NCBI GenBank assembly: GCA_035653595.1
Contig: DASRBO010000039.1
Location: 1 to 43,252, forward strand
Direction: 5' to 3'
Origin: DASRBO01 sp035653595
GTDB taxonomy: Bacteria > Actinomycetota > Acidimicrobiia > Acidimicrobiales > JAJPHE01
Length of the DNA: 43,252 bases
Below the pieces are notes generated by a model, which had not been told where the DNA came from, did not search any database, and worked only from the letters and a program-made list of their open reading frames with translations. This document shows, one piece after another, positions 31,111 to 39,090 of this stretch (its first letter is position 1; each line of letters opens with the position of its first letter). A program made the position numbers and the translations under genes.

Positions 31111-32826
31111 TCAGGTGCCGACCAGCTCCTCCCGAAGGTCCCGCTTGAGGATCTTGCCGGCCGGGTTGCGGGGTAGGGGCTCGTCGCGGAACCACACCCG
31201 GGCCGGGACCTTGAACGCCGCCAGCCGCGCCGCCACGTGGGCCCTCAGCTCCTCCTCGGTCGCCGCGGAGCCGGGGCGCAGCTGCACCACGGCGCCGACC
31301 TCCTCGCCGAGGACCGGGTGCGGGATCCCGATGACCGCGGCATCGGCCACCCCCGGGTGCTCGTAGAGGGCCGCCTCCACCTCGACGCAGTACACGTTCT
31401 CGCCGCCGCGGATCACCATGTCCTTGGCCCGGTCCACGATGTACACGAAGCCCTCGTCGTCGATACGGGCCACATCTCCGGTGTGAAGCCACCCATCGGT
31501 GAAGGTGTCGGCGGTCTCCTTGGGCTTGTTCCAGTAGCCCCGGACCACGTTCGGGCCCTTGATCCACAGCTCGCCCACCGCGCCGGTCGGAAGCGGGTTG
31601 CCCGCGTCGTCGACCACCTTGACCTCCACCACCGGCACCGGAGGACCCACGCTGTCGGGCTTGCGCACGTAGTCGGGGCCGGAGTTGAGGGTGGTGACCG
31701 AGGACGTCTCGGTGAGGCCGTAGCCGTTGGAGGGCTGGCCCACCGGGAAGTGCTCCTTGATTCGCCGGACCAGCTCGGGCGGGGCCGGTGCGCCTCCGTA
31801 ACCGATGCCGCGCACGCTGGATGTGTCCCGCTTGGCGAAGTCAGGGGAGTCGAGCACCTGCATCACCATGGCCGGCACCCCGCCGAACTGGGTGATGCGC
31901 TCCCGCTCGATCAGCTCCAGGGCCCGCTCCGGGTTCCAGCGGTACATCATCACCAGCTTCCCGCCGCTGGCGGTGTTGGCGACCAGGGTCGAATGACAGC
32001 CGGTGGCGTGGAAGAGCGGCACCGAAAGGAGGCTGGCGTTCTGGGTTGGAGCCGACGTCGGGGGCTGGGCCGGAGCGGCGGCGCCGGCACGGGCCCGGAA
32101 GGCGCCCCTCGCCGCGCTGAACATCAGGCTCATCAAGTTGGTGCAGATGTTGCGCTGGGTGCCGACGGCGCCCTTGGGCCGACCGGTGGTCCCTGAGGTG
32201 TAGAAGATGGTGGCGTCGTCCTCGGGCTCTATGGCCACCTCCGGCAGGCCGGCCGAGGCGTCCACCGGGCCGAGCACCTCCTCGAAGGGGACGGCTCCCG
32301 CGGTCAGCGCGCTCTCCGCCCGCGCCACCACCGTGGTGAGCTTGGGGACGTCCGTGGAAGCCAGCCGCTCCATCCGTTCGCCGTCCACGAAGGCCACCTT
32401 GGTGCCCGAGTCCTCCAATCCATACGCCAGCTCGGGTGCGGTCCACCAGGCGTTGAGGGGCACGATCACCGCCCCGGCGGCGGCCGCCGCCCAGAAGGCC
32501 ACGACCCATTCGGGGAAGTTGCGCATGGCGATCGCCACTCGGTCGCCCTTCGCCACGCCGAAGTCCTCGATCAGGCGGTGGGCCAGGGTGGCCGCCATGG
32601 CGAAATGCTCCTCGAAGGTCGTGCGCTCGTCCTCGTAGACGAGGAAGACCGCGCCGCCATGTGCGCGGGAGCCCGACAGGATGGCCGGCAGGTTCGGAGC
32701 GGCGTTCTTCCAGGTCCGGGTGGGGATGCCCCTGATGACCTGCTCGACCACTTCGAAGGGCTGGCCGGGCGCGGTGAGGGCGGCGTCGGCCTCGGCGATG
32801 GGCATCAGGGCCGGCTCGGCGCTCAT
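31111..32826 (-). CDS. AMP-forming acyl-CoA synthetase family protein
   Basis: The 571-residue protein has the ANL-superfamily motifs in order: the ATP loop ATIFYTSGTTGRPKGAVG, SVPLFHATGCHST, GYGLTETSSVTTLN, ELWIKGPNVVRGYWNKPKETADTFTDGWLHTGDVARIDDEGFVYIVDRAKDMVIRGGENVYCVEVE, and the C-terminal catalytic Lys in NPAGKILKRDLREEL. It activates a carboxylic acid to acyl-AMP and then acyl-CoA; chain length is not predictable. A Pro/Ala-rich insertion (ARAGAAAPAQPPTSAPT) is unusual. ATG 32826 has GAGGTAA upstream; the serine hydrolase stop lies 3 nt before it, so the two are probably co-transcribed. Confidence 0.92.
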   Translation of the reverse strand: MSAEPALMPIAEADAALTAPGQPFEVVEQVIRGIPTRTWKNAAPNLPAILSGSRAHGGAVFLVYEDERTTFEEHFAMAATLAHRLIEDFGVAKGDRVAIAMRNFPEWVVAFWAAAAAGAVIVPLNAWWTAPELAYGLEDSGTKVAFVDGERMERLASTDVPKLTTVVARAESALTAGAVPFEEVLGPVDASAGLPEVAIEPEDDATIFYTSGTTGRPKGAVGTQRNICTNLMSLMFSAARGAFRARAGAAAPAQPPTSAPTQNASLLSVPLFHATGCHSTLVANTASGGKLVMMYRWNPERALELIERERITQFGGVPAMVMQVLDSPDFAKRDTSSVRGIGYGGAPAPPELVRRIKEHFPVGQPSNGYGLTETSSVTTLNSGPDYVRKPDSVGPPVPVVEVKVVDDAGNPLPTGAVGELWIKGPNVVRGYWNKPKETADTFTDGWLHTGDVARIDDEGFVYIVDRAKDMVIRGGENVYCVEVEAALYEHPGVADAAVIGIPHPVLGEEVGAVVQLRPGSAATEEELRAHVAARLAAFKVPARVWFRDEPLPRNPAGKILKRDLREELVGT

Positions 32827-32829
32827 GAC

Positions 32830-34008
32830 TTACCTCGACTCCACCGCGGAAGGAGGCGCGCAGGCCCCGGCCAGGCTGGACAGGGCGACGCCACGGCGGG
32901 CGAGGCGGATCGGGTGGGGATCGATCCCGTTGGTGACATAGGCGAAGGAGAGGCCGGTCTCCGGATCGGCCCAGGCGATCTGGCCCGCCGCCCCGCCGTG
33001 TCCGAAGGCGCGCCCGGACACCGTCCGGCCGAAGCCCCGGAGGTTGGCCTTGCCGTCGTCGCCGGCGATTATCAGCCCCAGGGTGCGGTTGGCCGGGCTG
33101 CCCATGAGCGGATCGGGCATGGTCACCCGCACCGCGCCGGTGGCATCGGCCAGCACGTCGGCGTCCCAGAGTCCACCCGGGTTGTGCAGCAGGGCCTGGT
33201 AGTAGAGGGCGAGGTCGGCAGCGGTGGTGACGGCCCCGCCTCCTGGGACCCCGACCTCGCGGGCGGCGGGGTCGTTGAAGCCGACCAGCGCCTCGTCAGT
33301 GACCTCGGTGACCGGAAGCTGGCGGATGCCGAGGGCCGCCTCGAGCTCGTCGGGGGTGGCAGGCTCACCGCGGATCTCGAGGGTGGCCACGTTGGCCTGC
33401 TCGGAGCGCGGCAGGCCGAGGCGGATGGCCTCCAGGCCGAGCGGGCCGGCGATCCGCTCGGTGAAGAACGACCGGTGATCCTGGCCGGTGGCGGCCTGGA
33501 TCATGTGGGCCACCACCCAGTGCGCCGAGGTGGGGTGGTAGACGTAGCGGGAGCCGGGCTCCCACTCCAGCCGCCAGCGGGAGAATCGCTCCAGGCGGCC
33601 CTCGGCGGTGTTCCACTCCGGCGGTCCCAACGGGGCATTGGGGAAGCCGGCAGTGTGGGTGAGCAGGTGCTCGAGGGTCACCACCTCCTTGCCGTTGGTC
33701 CCGAACTCCGGCACCAGTTCCGCTGCCCTGGTTGAGGTGGTGAGGGCGCCCTGCCCCAGGAGGAGCCAGGCCATGCCGGCGGTTAGGGCCTTGGTGCAGG
33801 AGAACACCACGTAGCGGCTGTTGTTGTCGGCCTCGCCGAGGGTCACGAACGCCCCCAGCCTCCCGTGGCGGGCCACCGCCAGCTGGCAGGAGGGGAGCAG
33901 GCCGGCGTCCACCTCCCGCCGCGCCCGGTCGATCAGGGCGGCCAGGCGGTCGGGATCGAGCCCCAGTTCGGTGGGGTCGGCTACCACAGTTCCGTCAATA
34001 GTGGTCAT
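32830..34008 (-). CDS. beta-lactamase-fold serine hydrolase (EstB-like)
   Basis: The 392-residue protein has the class C beta-lactamase/carboxylesterase pattern. SxxK is SCTK with Ser70 and Lys73, LEHLLTHTAGFPN follows, then the tyrosine region SRYVYHPTSAHWVV, and a GHGGAAGQIAWADPETGLSFAYVTNG block that stands for the KTG triad. No signal peptide is present, which points to an intracellular esterase or amidase rather than a penicillin-binding protein. ATG 34008 begins MTTIDGTVV; frame upstream is open but lies in the divergent promoter region. It sits 3 nt before the acyl-CoA synthetase start. Confidence 0.88.
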   Translation of the reverse strand: MTTIDGTVVADPTELGLDPDRLAALIDRARREVDAGLLPSCQLAVARHGRLGAFVTLGEADNNSRYVVFSCTKALTAGMAWLLLGQGALTTSTRAAELVPEFGTNGKEVVTLEHLLTHTAGFPNAPLGPPEWNTAEGRLERFSRWRLEWEPGSRYVYHPTSAHWVVAHMIQAATGQDHRSFFTERIAGPLGLEAIRLGLPRSEQANVATLEIRGEPATPDELEAALGIRQLPVTEVTDEALVGFNDPAAREVGVPGGGAVTTAADLALYYQALLHNPGGLWDADVLADATGAVRVTMPDPLMGSPANRTLGLIIAGDDGKANLRGFGRTVSGRAFGHGGAAGQIAWADPETGLSFAYVTNGIDPHPIRLARRGVALSSLAGACAPPSAVESR

Positions 34009-34090
34009 ATCGGCGACCCTACTCGTCACCGGCTTGACCGCCCCGGGCGCCGGAAGGAGGATTCGCGCCAGCCCAGCGATCGGAGGAGCG

Positions 34091-35125
34091 ATGCGCGTCA
34101 GCACCAACCTGGCCTACGCCGGCGGGTTCAAGGAGGCGGCCGACCAGGTCGTGGCGCTGGAGAAGGCGGGCCTCGACATCGTCTGGGTGGCGGAGGCCTA
34201 CGGCTTCGACGCCGCCACGCTGATGGGCTATCTGGCCGCCCGCACGGAGCGGGTCCAGATCGGCTCCGGCATCCTGCCGCTTTACTCGCGAACCCCCGCC
34301 CTCATCGCCCAGACCGCCGCCGGTCTGGACTACGTGTCCGGCGGCCGGGCCATCCTCGGCCTAGGGGCCTCCGGCCCGCAGGTGATCGAGGGCTGGCACG
34401 GGGTGCCCTATGACAAGCCACTGCAGCGCACGAGGGAGATCATCGACGTCTGCCGGCGGGTCTGGCGGCGGGAGGTCCTGACCCACGAAGGCCTCTACCG
34501 CCTGCCGCTGCCGCCGGAGCGGGGCACGGGCCTCGGCAAGCCACTCAAGATGATCACCCATCCGGTGCGGGCCGACATTCCCATCTACGTCGCCGCCCTG
34601 GGGCCCAAGAACGTGGAGATGGTTGCCGAGGTGGCCGACGGCTGGATGCCGATCCTGTTCATACCGGAGAAGGCGAGGTCGGTCTGGGGCGAGCCCCTGG
34701 CCAAGGGCAAGGCCAACCGCCCGTCGGATCTGGGGCCGCTGGAGGTGGTGGCCGGCGGGCTTCTGGCCGTGGGAGACGACGTGACCGGGCTGCGGGAGAT
34801 GCAGCGCCCCATGGTGGCCCTATACGTCGGGGGCATGGGGGCCAAGGGCCGCAACTTCTACAACGACCTGGCTCGCCGCTACGGCTTTGAGGCCGAGGCC
34901 GAGCGCATCCAGGATCTGTACCTGGCGGGCAAGAAGGAGGAGGCCGCCGCCGCGGTCCCGTCCGAGATGCTGGAGCTCACCAGCCTGGTGGGACCGGCGG
35001 GATATGTACGGGAGCGGATGGCCGCCTTCGCCGAGGCCGGGGTGACCGTGCTGTCGGTGACCCCGGTCGGCCCCGACCCCGTCCGCCTCATCGAGCAGGT
35101 CAAGTCGTGGGCGGCCGACCTGTAG
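34091..35125 (+). CDS. LLM-class F420-dependent oxidoreductase
   Basis: The 344-residue TIM-barrel protein carries luciferase-family marks: VSTNLAYAGGFKEAADQVVALEKAGLDIVWVAEAYGFDAATLMGYLA, VQIGSGILPLYSRTPALIAQTAAGLDYVSGGRAILGLGASGPQVIEGWHGVPYDKPLQRTRE and PIYVAALGPKNVEMVAEVADGWMPI. It resembles actinobacterial F420 enzymes of the Rv3520c type; the substrate is unknown. ATG 34091 has CGGAGGAG just upstream. The stop codon lies within a tandem 15-bp repeat, so the C-terminal AADL could change length by slippage. Confidence 0.9.
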   Translation: MRVSTNLAYAGGFKEAADQVVALEKAGLDIVWVAEAYGFDAATLMGYLAARTERVQIGSGILPLYSRTPALIAQTAAGLDYVSGGRAILGLGASGPQVIEGWHGVPYDKPLQRTREIIDVCRRVWRREVLTHEGLYRLPLPPERGTGLGKPLKMITHPVRADIPIYVAALGPKNVEMVAEVADGWMPILFIPEKARSVWGEPLAKGKANRPSDLGPLEVVAGGLLAVGDDVTGLREMQRPMVALYVGGMGAKGRNFYNDLARRYGFEAEAERIQDLYLAGKKEEAAAAVPSEMLELTSLVGPAGYVRERMAAFAEAGVTVLSVTPVGPDPVRLIEQVKSWAADL

Positions 35126-35170
35126 GGGCCGACTGTGTAGGCGGCCGATCTATAGGGGGCCGATCTAAAG
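35111..35170. repeat. four 15-bp tandem units spanning a stop codon
   Basis: Four 15-bp units begin at 35111, 35126, 35141 and 35156. The first, third and fourth are near-copies (GCGGCCGACCTGTAG, GCGGCCGATCTATAG, GGGGCCGATCTAAAG). The first is the last codons and stop of the LLM gene (AADL stop); the third would also read AADL stop in the same frame, and the second ends in TAG too. In the 61-nt gap to the convergent orn gene nothing else is seen. Confidence 0.8.
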
Positions 35171-35186
35171 CAGACCTTCGATCCGG

Positions 35187-35756
35187 TCAGCGGGCGGCGG
35201 GCGGTTCGCCGGCGGGTGGACCCGGCGCCCGGAACACAGCCTGGCGGTAATAGCGCAGCTCGTTCACGCTCTCGCGGATGTCGTCGAGGGCGCGGTGGCC
35301 GCCCTTCTTGGGCGGGGCCGATTCGAGGGCCTCCGGATACCAGCGCCGGCACAGCTCCTTGATCGTCGACACGTCGACCGATCGGTAATGGAAGAAGCTG
35401 TCGAGCTCCGGCATCTGGGCGGCCAGGAACCGCCGGTCAGTCCCGATGGAGTTGCCGCACAGCGGGATGGTTCCGGCGGCGGGGATGTGGGTGCGCAGGA
35501 AGCGCAGGGTGGCACCCTCGGCCTCGGCCCGACTGGTGGCCGAGGCGCGGATTGCGTCGAGGAGTCCGCTGCGGGTGTGCATGTCCCGCACCACCGACTC
35601 CATGGCCTCCAGTTCGCTGGCCGGGGCGGATAGGACCAGGTCGGGGCCTTCGGCGACGATGTCCAGGTCGTCGTCGGTCAGCAGGGTCGCGATCTCCACG
35701 ATGGAGTTGCGGCCCGGGTCGAGCCCGGTCATCTCGAGATCCAGCCAGGCGAGCAT
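35187..35756 (-). CDS. orn: oligoribonuclease
   Basis: The 189-residue protein is a DEDDh 3'-5' exonuclease. It shows LAWLDLEMTGLDPGRNSIVEIATLLTD (Asp-x-Glu of Exo I), the Exo II region PLCGNSIGTDRRFLAAQMPELDSFFHYRSVDVSTIKEL, and Exo III GGHRALDDIRESVNELRYYR with the His and Asp. It degrades 2-5 nt RNA pieces and cyclic-di-GMP breakdown products. ATG 35756 puts the catalytic strand near the N terminus as in the family; 26 codons further upstream are open but run into the dUTPase promoter region. It is divergent from dut. Confidence 0.92.
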   Translation of the reverse strand: MLAWLDLEMTGLDPGRNSIVEIATLLTDDDLDIVAEGPDLVLSAPASELEAMESVVRDMHTRSGLLDAIRASATSRAEAEGATLRFLRTHIPAAGTIPLCGNSIGTDRRFLAAQMPELDSFFHYRSVDVSTIKELCRRWYPEALESAPPKKGGHRALDDIRESVNELRYYRQAVFRAPGPPAGEPPAAR

Positions 35757-35793
35757 CAGCCCCGATGCTAGGGGGGCCGCGTAAGTTGGGCCG

Positions 35794-36231
35794 GTGATCG
35801 AGGTCACCTTCGTCCGCCTGGATCCCGATGCCACCAGCCCTTCCTACGCCCGGCCCGGTGACGCCGGCGCCGACCTGGTCGCCAACGAGGACGCCCTGCT
35901 GCCAAGGGGCGGGGGCCGGGCGCTGGTGGGCACCGGCCTGGCCGTGGCCATACCGGAGGGATACGCCGGCTTCGTCCAGCCCCGCAGCGGCCTGGCCCTG
36001 CGCCACGGGGTCACCTGTCTCAACACCCCGGGCCTGATCGATTCCGGCTACCGGGGCGAGCTCAAGATTCTGCTGGTCAACACCGACCCGGTCGAGGCCT
36101 ACCAGGTGCACCGGGGCGACCGGATCGCCCAGCTGGTGGTCCAGGCCGTCGAGGAGGTGCGCTTCGTGGCGGTGGAGGAGCTGGCCGACAGCCATCGGGG
36201 CGCCGGGGGCTTCGGCCACTCCGGTCGCTGA
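35794..36231 (+). CDS. dut: dUTP diphosphatase
   Basis: The 145-residue protein has all five dUTPase motifs: SYARPGDAGADLVANED (I), FVQPRSGLALRHGVTCLNTPGLIDSGYRGELKILLVNTDP (II and III; uracil-binding beta-hairpin), IAQLVVQAV (IV) and the flexible C-terminal RGAGGFGHSGR (V; phosphate closure). It hydrolyses dUTP to dUMP as a trimer and keeps uracil out of DNA. The GTG start at 35794 gives the usual short N terminus. It lies 68 nt before the tRNA-Gly gene. Confidence 0.95.
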   Translation: MIEVTFVRLDPDATSPSYARPGDAGADLVANEDALLPRGGGRALVGTGLAVAIPEGYAGFVQPRSGLALRHGVTCLNTPGLIDSGYRGELKILLVNTDPVEAYQVHRGDRIAQLVVQAVEEVRFVAVEELADSHRGAGGFGHSGR

Positions 36232-36299
36232 GCCCTCGCCCGGGCGGGGGCCGGCGGGGGCGCTGCCCGCCAGCACGGCTGATAGCCTGGGCCCGTCAC

Positions 36300-36375
<76 letters not shown>

Positions 36376-36556
36376 ATGAAAGCCCTGGTCAGAGGGCATA
36401 TCGGGTACGCTCCACGGCGGTGCCGGGGGACCCGGTGTACTAAGTAGGTCTACCAAGCGGGGCCGGTCTACACAGCCCCCGACCTCACCCAAGCCGGGGC
36501 GCCGGCGCAAGTGGGGTTCCGGTGGCATCTTCCCCGTCCGGCAAGGGGTCTGGCGG

Positions 36557-37129
36557 GTGGACCTGGAGGTCAGTCGCGATCCCATTACCGGCGCGAGGCG
36601 CCGGGTGGCCAGGGTCATCCACCGCACGTTGGAGGACGCAGAGCTGGCGCTGGCCCGTCTCAAGGTGGCGGATCACGAGAAGCGGCTCCCCACCGGCGGT
36701 ACCGCCGCCCGGTCCGTGGCCGCTGCCCTCCAGCTGTACCAACGGGCGGCCGATCTTGGCCAGATCGAGCTGGCGCCCAGCACCGTGCTGATGGTCCGAG
36801 GCGCGGTGAACCTGCTGAGCAATGTCGAGCTGCCCAACGGCCAGCGCTTCGGCGACATTCGATTGAGCCGCTTGACCTGGCAAGACATTGAACACCTGTA
36901 CGCCGCCATGAGAGCACGGGGAAGTGGTGCTGCCCATATCCGCCGTAACGCCACCATCCTCGCCCAAGCGCTCGAGTTGCCTCGAAAGCGCGGCTTGATC
37001 GACGCCAACCCATCAAAGGACGTCTGTGATAGGTCGTCACCTGGCGATGCTCGTCGTTATCTCGACACCTGCCCGCCGCCCGGGCGCTCGACCGATCCCC
37101 AACCCGAGGTCTTCGTTCGCTGGCAATAA
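36557..37129 (+). pseudogene. truncated tyrosine-type integrase, catalytic domain lost
   Basis: About 155 residues from the first GTG look like the front of an actinobacterial phage-type integrase. They include a small arm-binding part (FPVRQGVWRVDLEVSRDPITGARRRVARVIHRTLEDAE) and the helical core-binding domain (VAAALQLYQRAADLG ... GDIRLSRLTWQDIEHLYAAMRARG ... NATILAQALELPRKRGLIDANPSKD). After 37020 the sequence stops resembling an integrase and the R-H-R-Y catalytic domain is absent. The frame is open from 36380, directly after the tRNA, and GSGGIFPVRQGVW upstream of the GTG looks coding, so the true start may be lost or upstream. Confidence 0.75.
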
Positions 37130-37146
37130 CGGGCACTCTGGTTGTC

Positions 37147-37547
37147 GTGGCTGAGGACTACTCCTATGAGTGGCGAGGCGGCGTGACCGACAATGAGATG
37201 GTCGACCGCGTCATGTCGCACGGTGGTCGGCCAGAACCGGGCTGGTGGAATCGCATCCGCACGCACAGTCTCTGCTGGGTCACGGCCAGGACGGCGGACG
37301 GCGCCCTGGTCGGGTTCGTCAACCTGGCCTGGGACGGGAGCGATCATGCTTTTCTTCTGGACACCAAGACCCGTGGCACCCACCAGCATCGAGGGAGGTC
37401 GCCGTGCAGCAGGCCGCAGCCGCCGGTTGCGAATGGATTCACGTCGACTTCGGGGATGAACTCGGGCCGTTCTACTTTTGCCTGCTCGAGGCGCTGGCTG
37501 ACCGATCGGGGAATCCGAGGCGGGTCTCAAACCTTCGTGAAAGTTGA
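37147..37547 (+). pseudogene. GNAT acetyltransferase broken by a frameshift
   Basis: The frame from GTG 37147 encodes the front of a GNAT acetyltransferase: YEWRGGVTDNEMVDRVMSHGGRP ... WVTARTADGALVGFVNLAWDGSDHAFLLDTKTRGTHQHRG. The acetyl-CoA loop should continue HRGIG, but the match jumps near 37395 to a different frame, EVAVQQAAAAGCEWIHVDFGDELGPFYF, with the loop residues missing. A small deletion inside the cofactor loop is the simplest explanation. The part after FYF is also off-family, so a second lesion is likely. The protein as written cannot bind acetyl-CoA. Confidence 0.7.
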
Positions 37548-37765
37548 CATGAGGCGAGCAGATCGACGGCTATCGCACGGCGGACCTATTCGCGACGAAG
37601 GCGAAATCTGGGATGCGGATAAGTATGGGCCAGGATATCGATCCACTCGCTAGCGACTCCTCAAGGTTGACCATCCTTCGAAAGGCGAGTTGACTGCAGT
37701 CCGATTGAGCAGTTCGCGGTTATACGAGTCCAAGGAGTGTTGCCCCGCTTAGGAGGGCCGAAGTG

Positions 37766-38440
37766 ATGCGCAAGTTGCCAGGCATAACGTTCCTCGTCGT
37801 TGTGGCCACAATCGGGTTCGCAGGTTGCGGGACTTCCTCGACCTCAACTGGATCGCAGGCACAGAAGTCCGCGTTCTGCGGCGCCAATGACGCGATCGAC
37901 AAGGCGAGTGCCAATGTGAACTCGGATGCCGGCTTCCTGGCGGTGCTAAAGACGCACCGGCCCCAATTGGACACTATGAAGAACAATCTTCCACCAGGTT
38001 CGCTCGGCACCAAGGCACGCCAACTAGTTAACGCCGCAGAGCAAGCGATCGCCCAGAACAGCACGAACGCTCTCAACAACGCGCCTTCAGGCGGCGACCT
38101 TGACACCTACTGCGGCGTCGACGGCAACGGCAATCGTTTGCCTTCATATTTTGCGACCGGCAAGGGAACGGCCTTCTGCAACGGGTTCCTGCCCATTTTC
38201 CAAGCAGTCGGCAATGCAAATACTCCGGCCGACAAGCTGAAGGCGCTCGTTGCCAACAAGGCTAAAATCGCTCAGCTCGCCACGGAGGTCTCCGCGTTGC
38301 CTAGCTCAATTCAGTCCAAAGCAAGCGCCACGGTGAGCACTGCGCAGACGGCGATCGCGCAAAACAGTGCTGCAGCTCTGGCGCAGAACGGGAATGGCCC
38401 AGCTCAGTTTGTGGCGCTCTACTGCGGACAAAATCAGTAA
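37766..38440 (+). CDS. lipoprotein with two internal homologous repeats
   Basis: The 224-residue protein starts with a lipoprotein signal peptide (MRKLPGITFLVVVATIGFAGC; lipobox GFAGC, lipidated Cys21). The mature part is a Ser/Thr-rich spacer and two similar halves, about 36-117 and 136-221. Each starts AFC and ends YCG and contains a long helix with Ala-rich turns and AIAQNS (QLVNAAEQAIAQNSTNAL; STAQTAIAQNSAAAL). The two Cys of each half are probably paired outside the membrane. I recognise no named family. The gene is clearly less GC-rich than its neighbours (more A and AAG/AAC codons), which suggests recent acquisition. AGGAGGG lies 8 nt before the ATG; a GTG at 37763 is the other choice. 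Confidence 0.8.
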   Translation: MRKLPGITFLVVVATIGFAGCGTSSTSTGSQAQKSAFCGANDAIDKASANVNSDAGFLAVLKTHRPQLDTMKNNLPPGSLGTKARQLVNAAEQAIAQNSTNALNNAPSGGDLDTYCGVDGNGNRLPSYFATGKGTAFCNGFLPIFQAVGNANTPADKLKALVANKAKIAQLATEVSALPSSIQSKASATVSTAQTAIAQNSAAALAQNGNGPAQFVALYCGQNQ

Positions 38441-39090
38441 CGATTGGAGGCCTCCGTCCCCGGTCCGTGTCGTTGGATCAAAGCCGCCGAGGCGGCCGAG
38501 GGTGCGTGGGGTTCGTCCACTTGTTCTGCGTCTCCGTACGAGCGGATCGTCCTCGACATCGACCCAGAGGGCACGGGTGGTTGGGCACCTGGGCCGAGGG
38601 GACCGAGCGAACGCAGAGGTTATGGCTCGCTGAAGTCGCGGCCGATACCCCCTGCGCCAAGCCGTCCTGCCTCACGTCGAGCGAGCGAGCGTCGCCGCCG
38701 CCGGAGGCATGATGGCGTCGCTCAGGGCCCTCAAGCCTCCTCGATTCGGCGGACAGCCTAGAGGGGACGGGCATCCAGCCGCCATAATTGGCGCCCGGCA
38801 CTCGGTCGGTCCGGCGTGCGACCCACTCGCCTAAGTTGGTTTGGGTGCGACCGCGGTTCGCGTTCGGACCACACCCATGGTGCGACGTTGACCCTTCGCG
38901 GCGCGCTACCTCGTGGGACCGATCTTCACCGCCGGCTGCTTCGTGGCCGTGCTGACGGCATCGACCGGTGGGCGCCTCCGGAGGGCCCTTGCCGCTCCCG
39001 TGGCCGCCCTGGGGGTGCTGGCGTGGTCGGGCTTGCGCACCGGAAGAACCGGAGCCGTCGGCTCTTGACGTCTCGAGGTCGGCGGTCCTG
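38441..39090. other. stretch without a well-supported gene
   Basis: No frame shows good protein pattern over its length. Short pieces look coding (YERIVLDIDPEGTG near 38543-38584; WLGTWAEGTERTQRLWLAEVAAD in another frame), as if a gene had decayed through frameshifts. The most protein-like piece, a hydrophobic 51-codon frame at 38913-39068, is listed separately. Confidence 0.5.
38913..39068 (+). CDS. small hydrophobic ORF or remnant, function unknown
   Basis: From a GTG the frame reads GPIFTAGCFVAVLTASTGGRLRRALAAPVAALGVLAWSGLR and then stops, 22 nt before the kinase-like gene. It contains one or two plausible membrane segments separated by a basic turn. An in-frame TGA lies just upstream at 38888-38890. 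No ribosome site is seen. It may be the tail of a broken membrane protein rather than a gene. Confidence 0.25.
   Translation: MGPIFTAGCFVAVLTASTGGRLRRALAAPVAALGVLAWSGLRTGRTGAVGS

Noticed and set aside
38444..38761. Plus-strand frame with YERIVLDIDPEGTG
   Set aside because: Only about 15 residues look protein-like before the frame turns to Arg-rich sequence; treated as decayed DNA.
38990..39020. TTGCCGCTCCC as a second copy of the tRNA-Gly 3' end (attachment site)
   Set aside because: Only about 9 bases match and the T-arm sequence is absent; chance match in GC-rich DNA.
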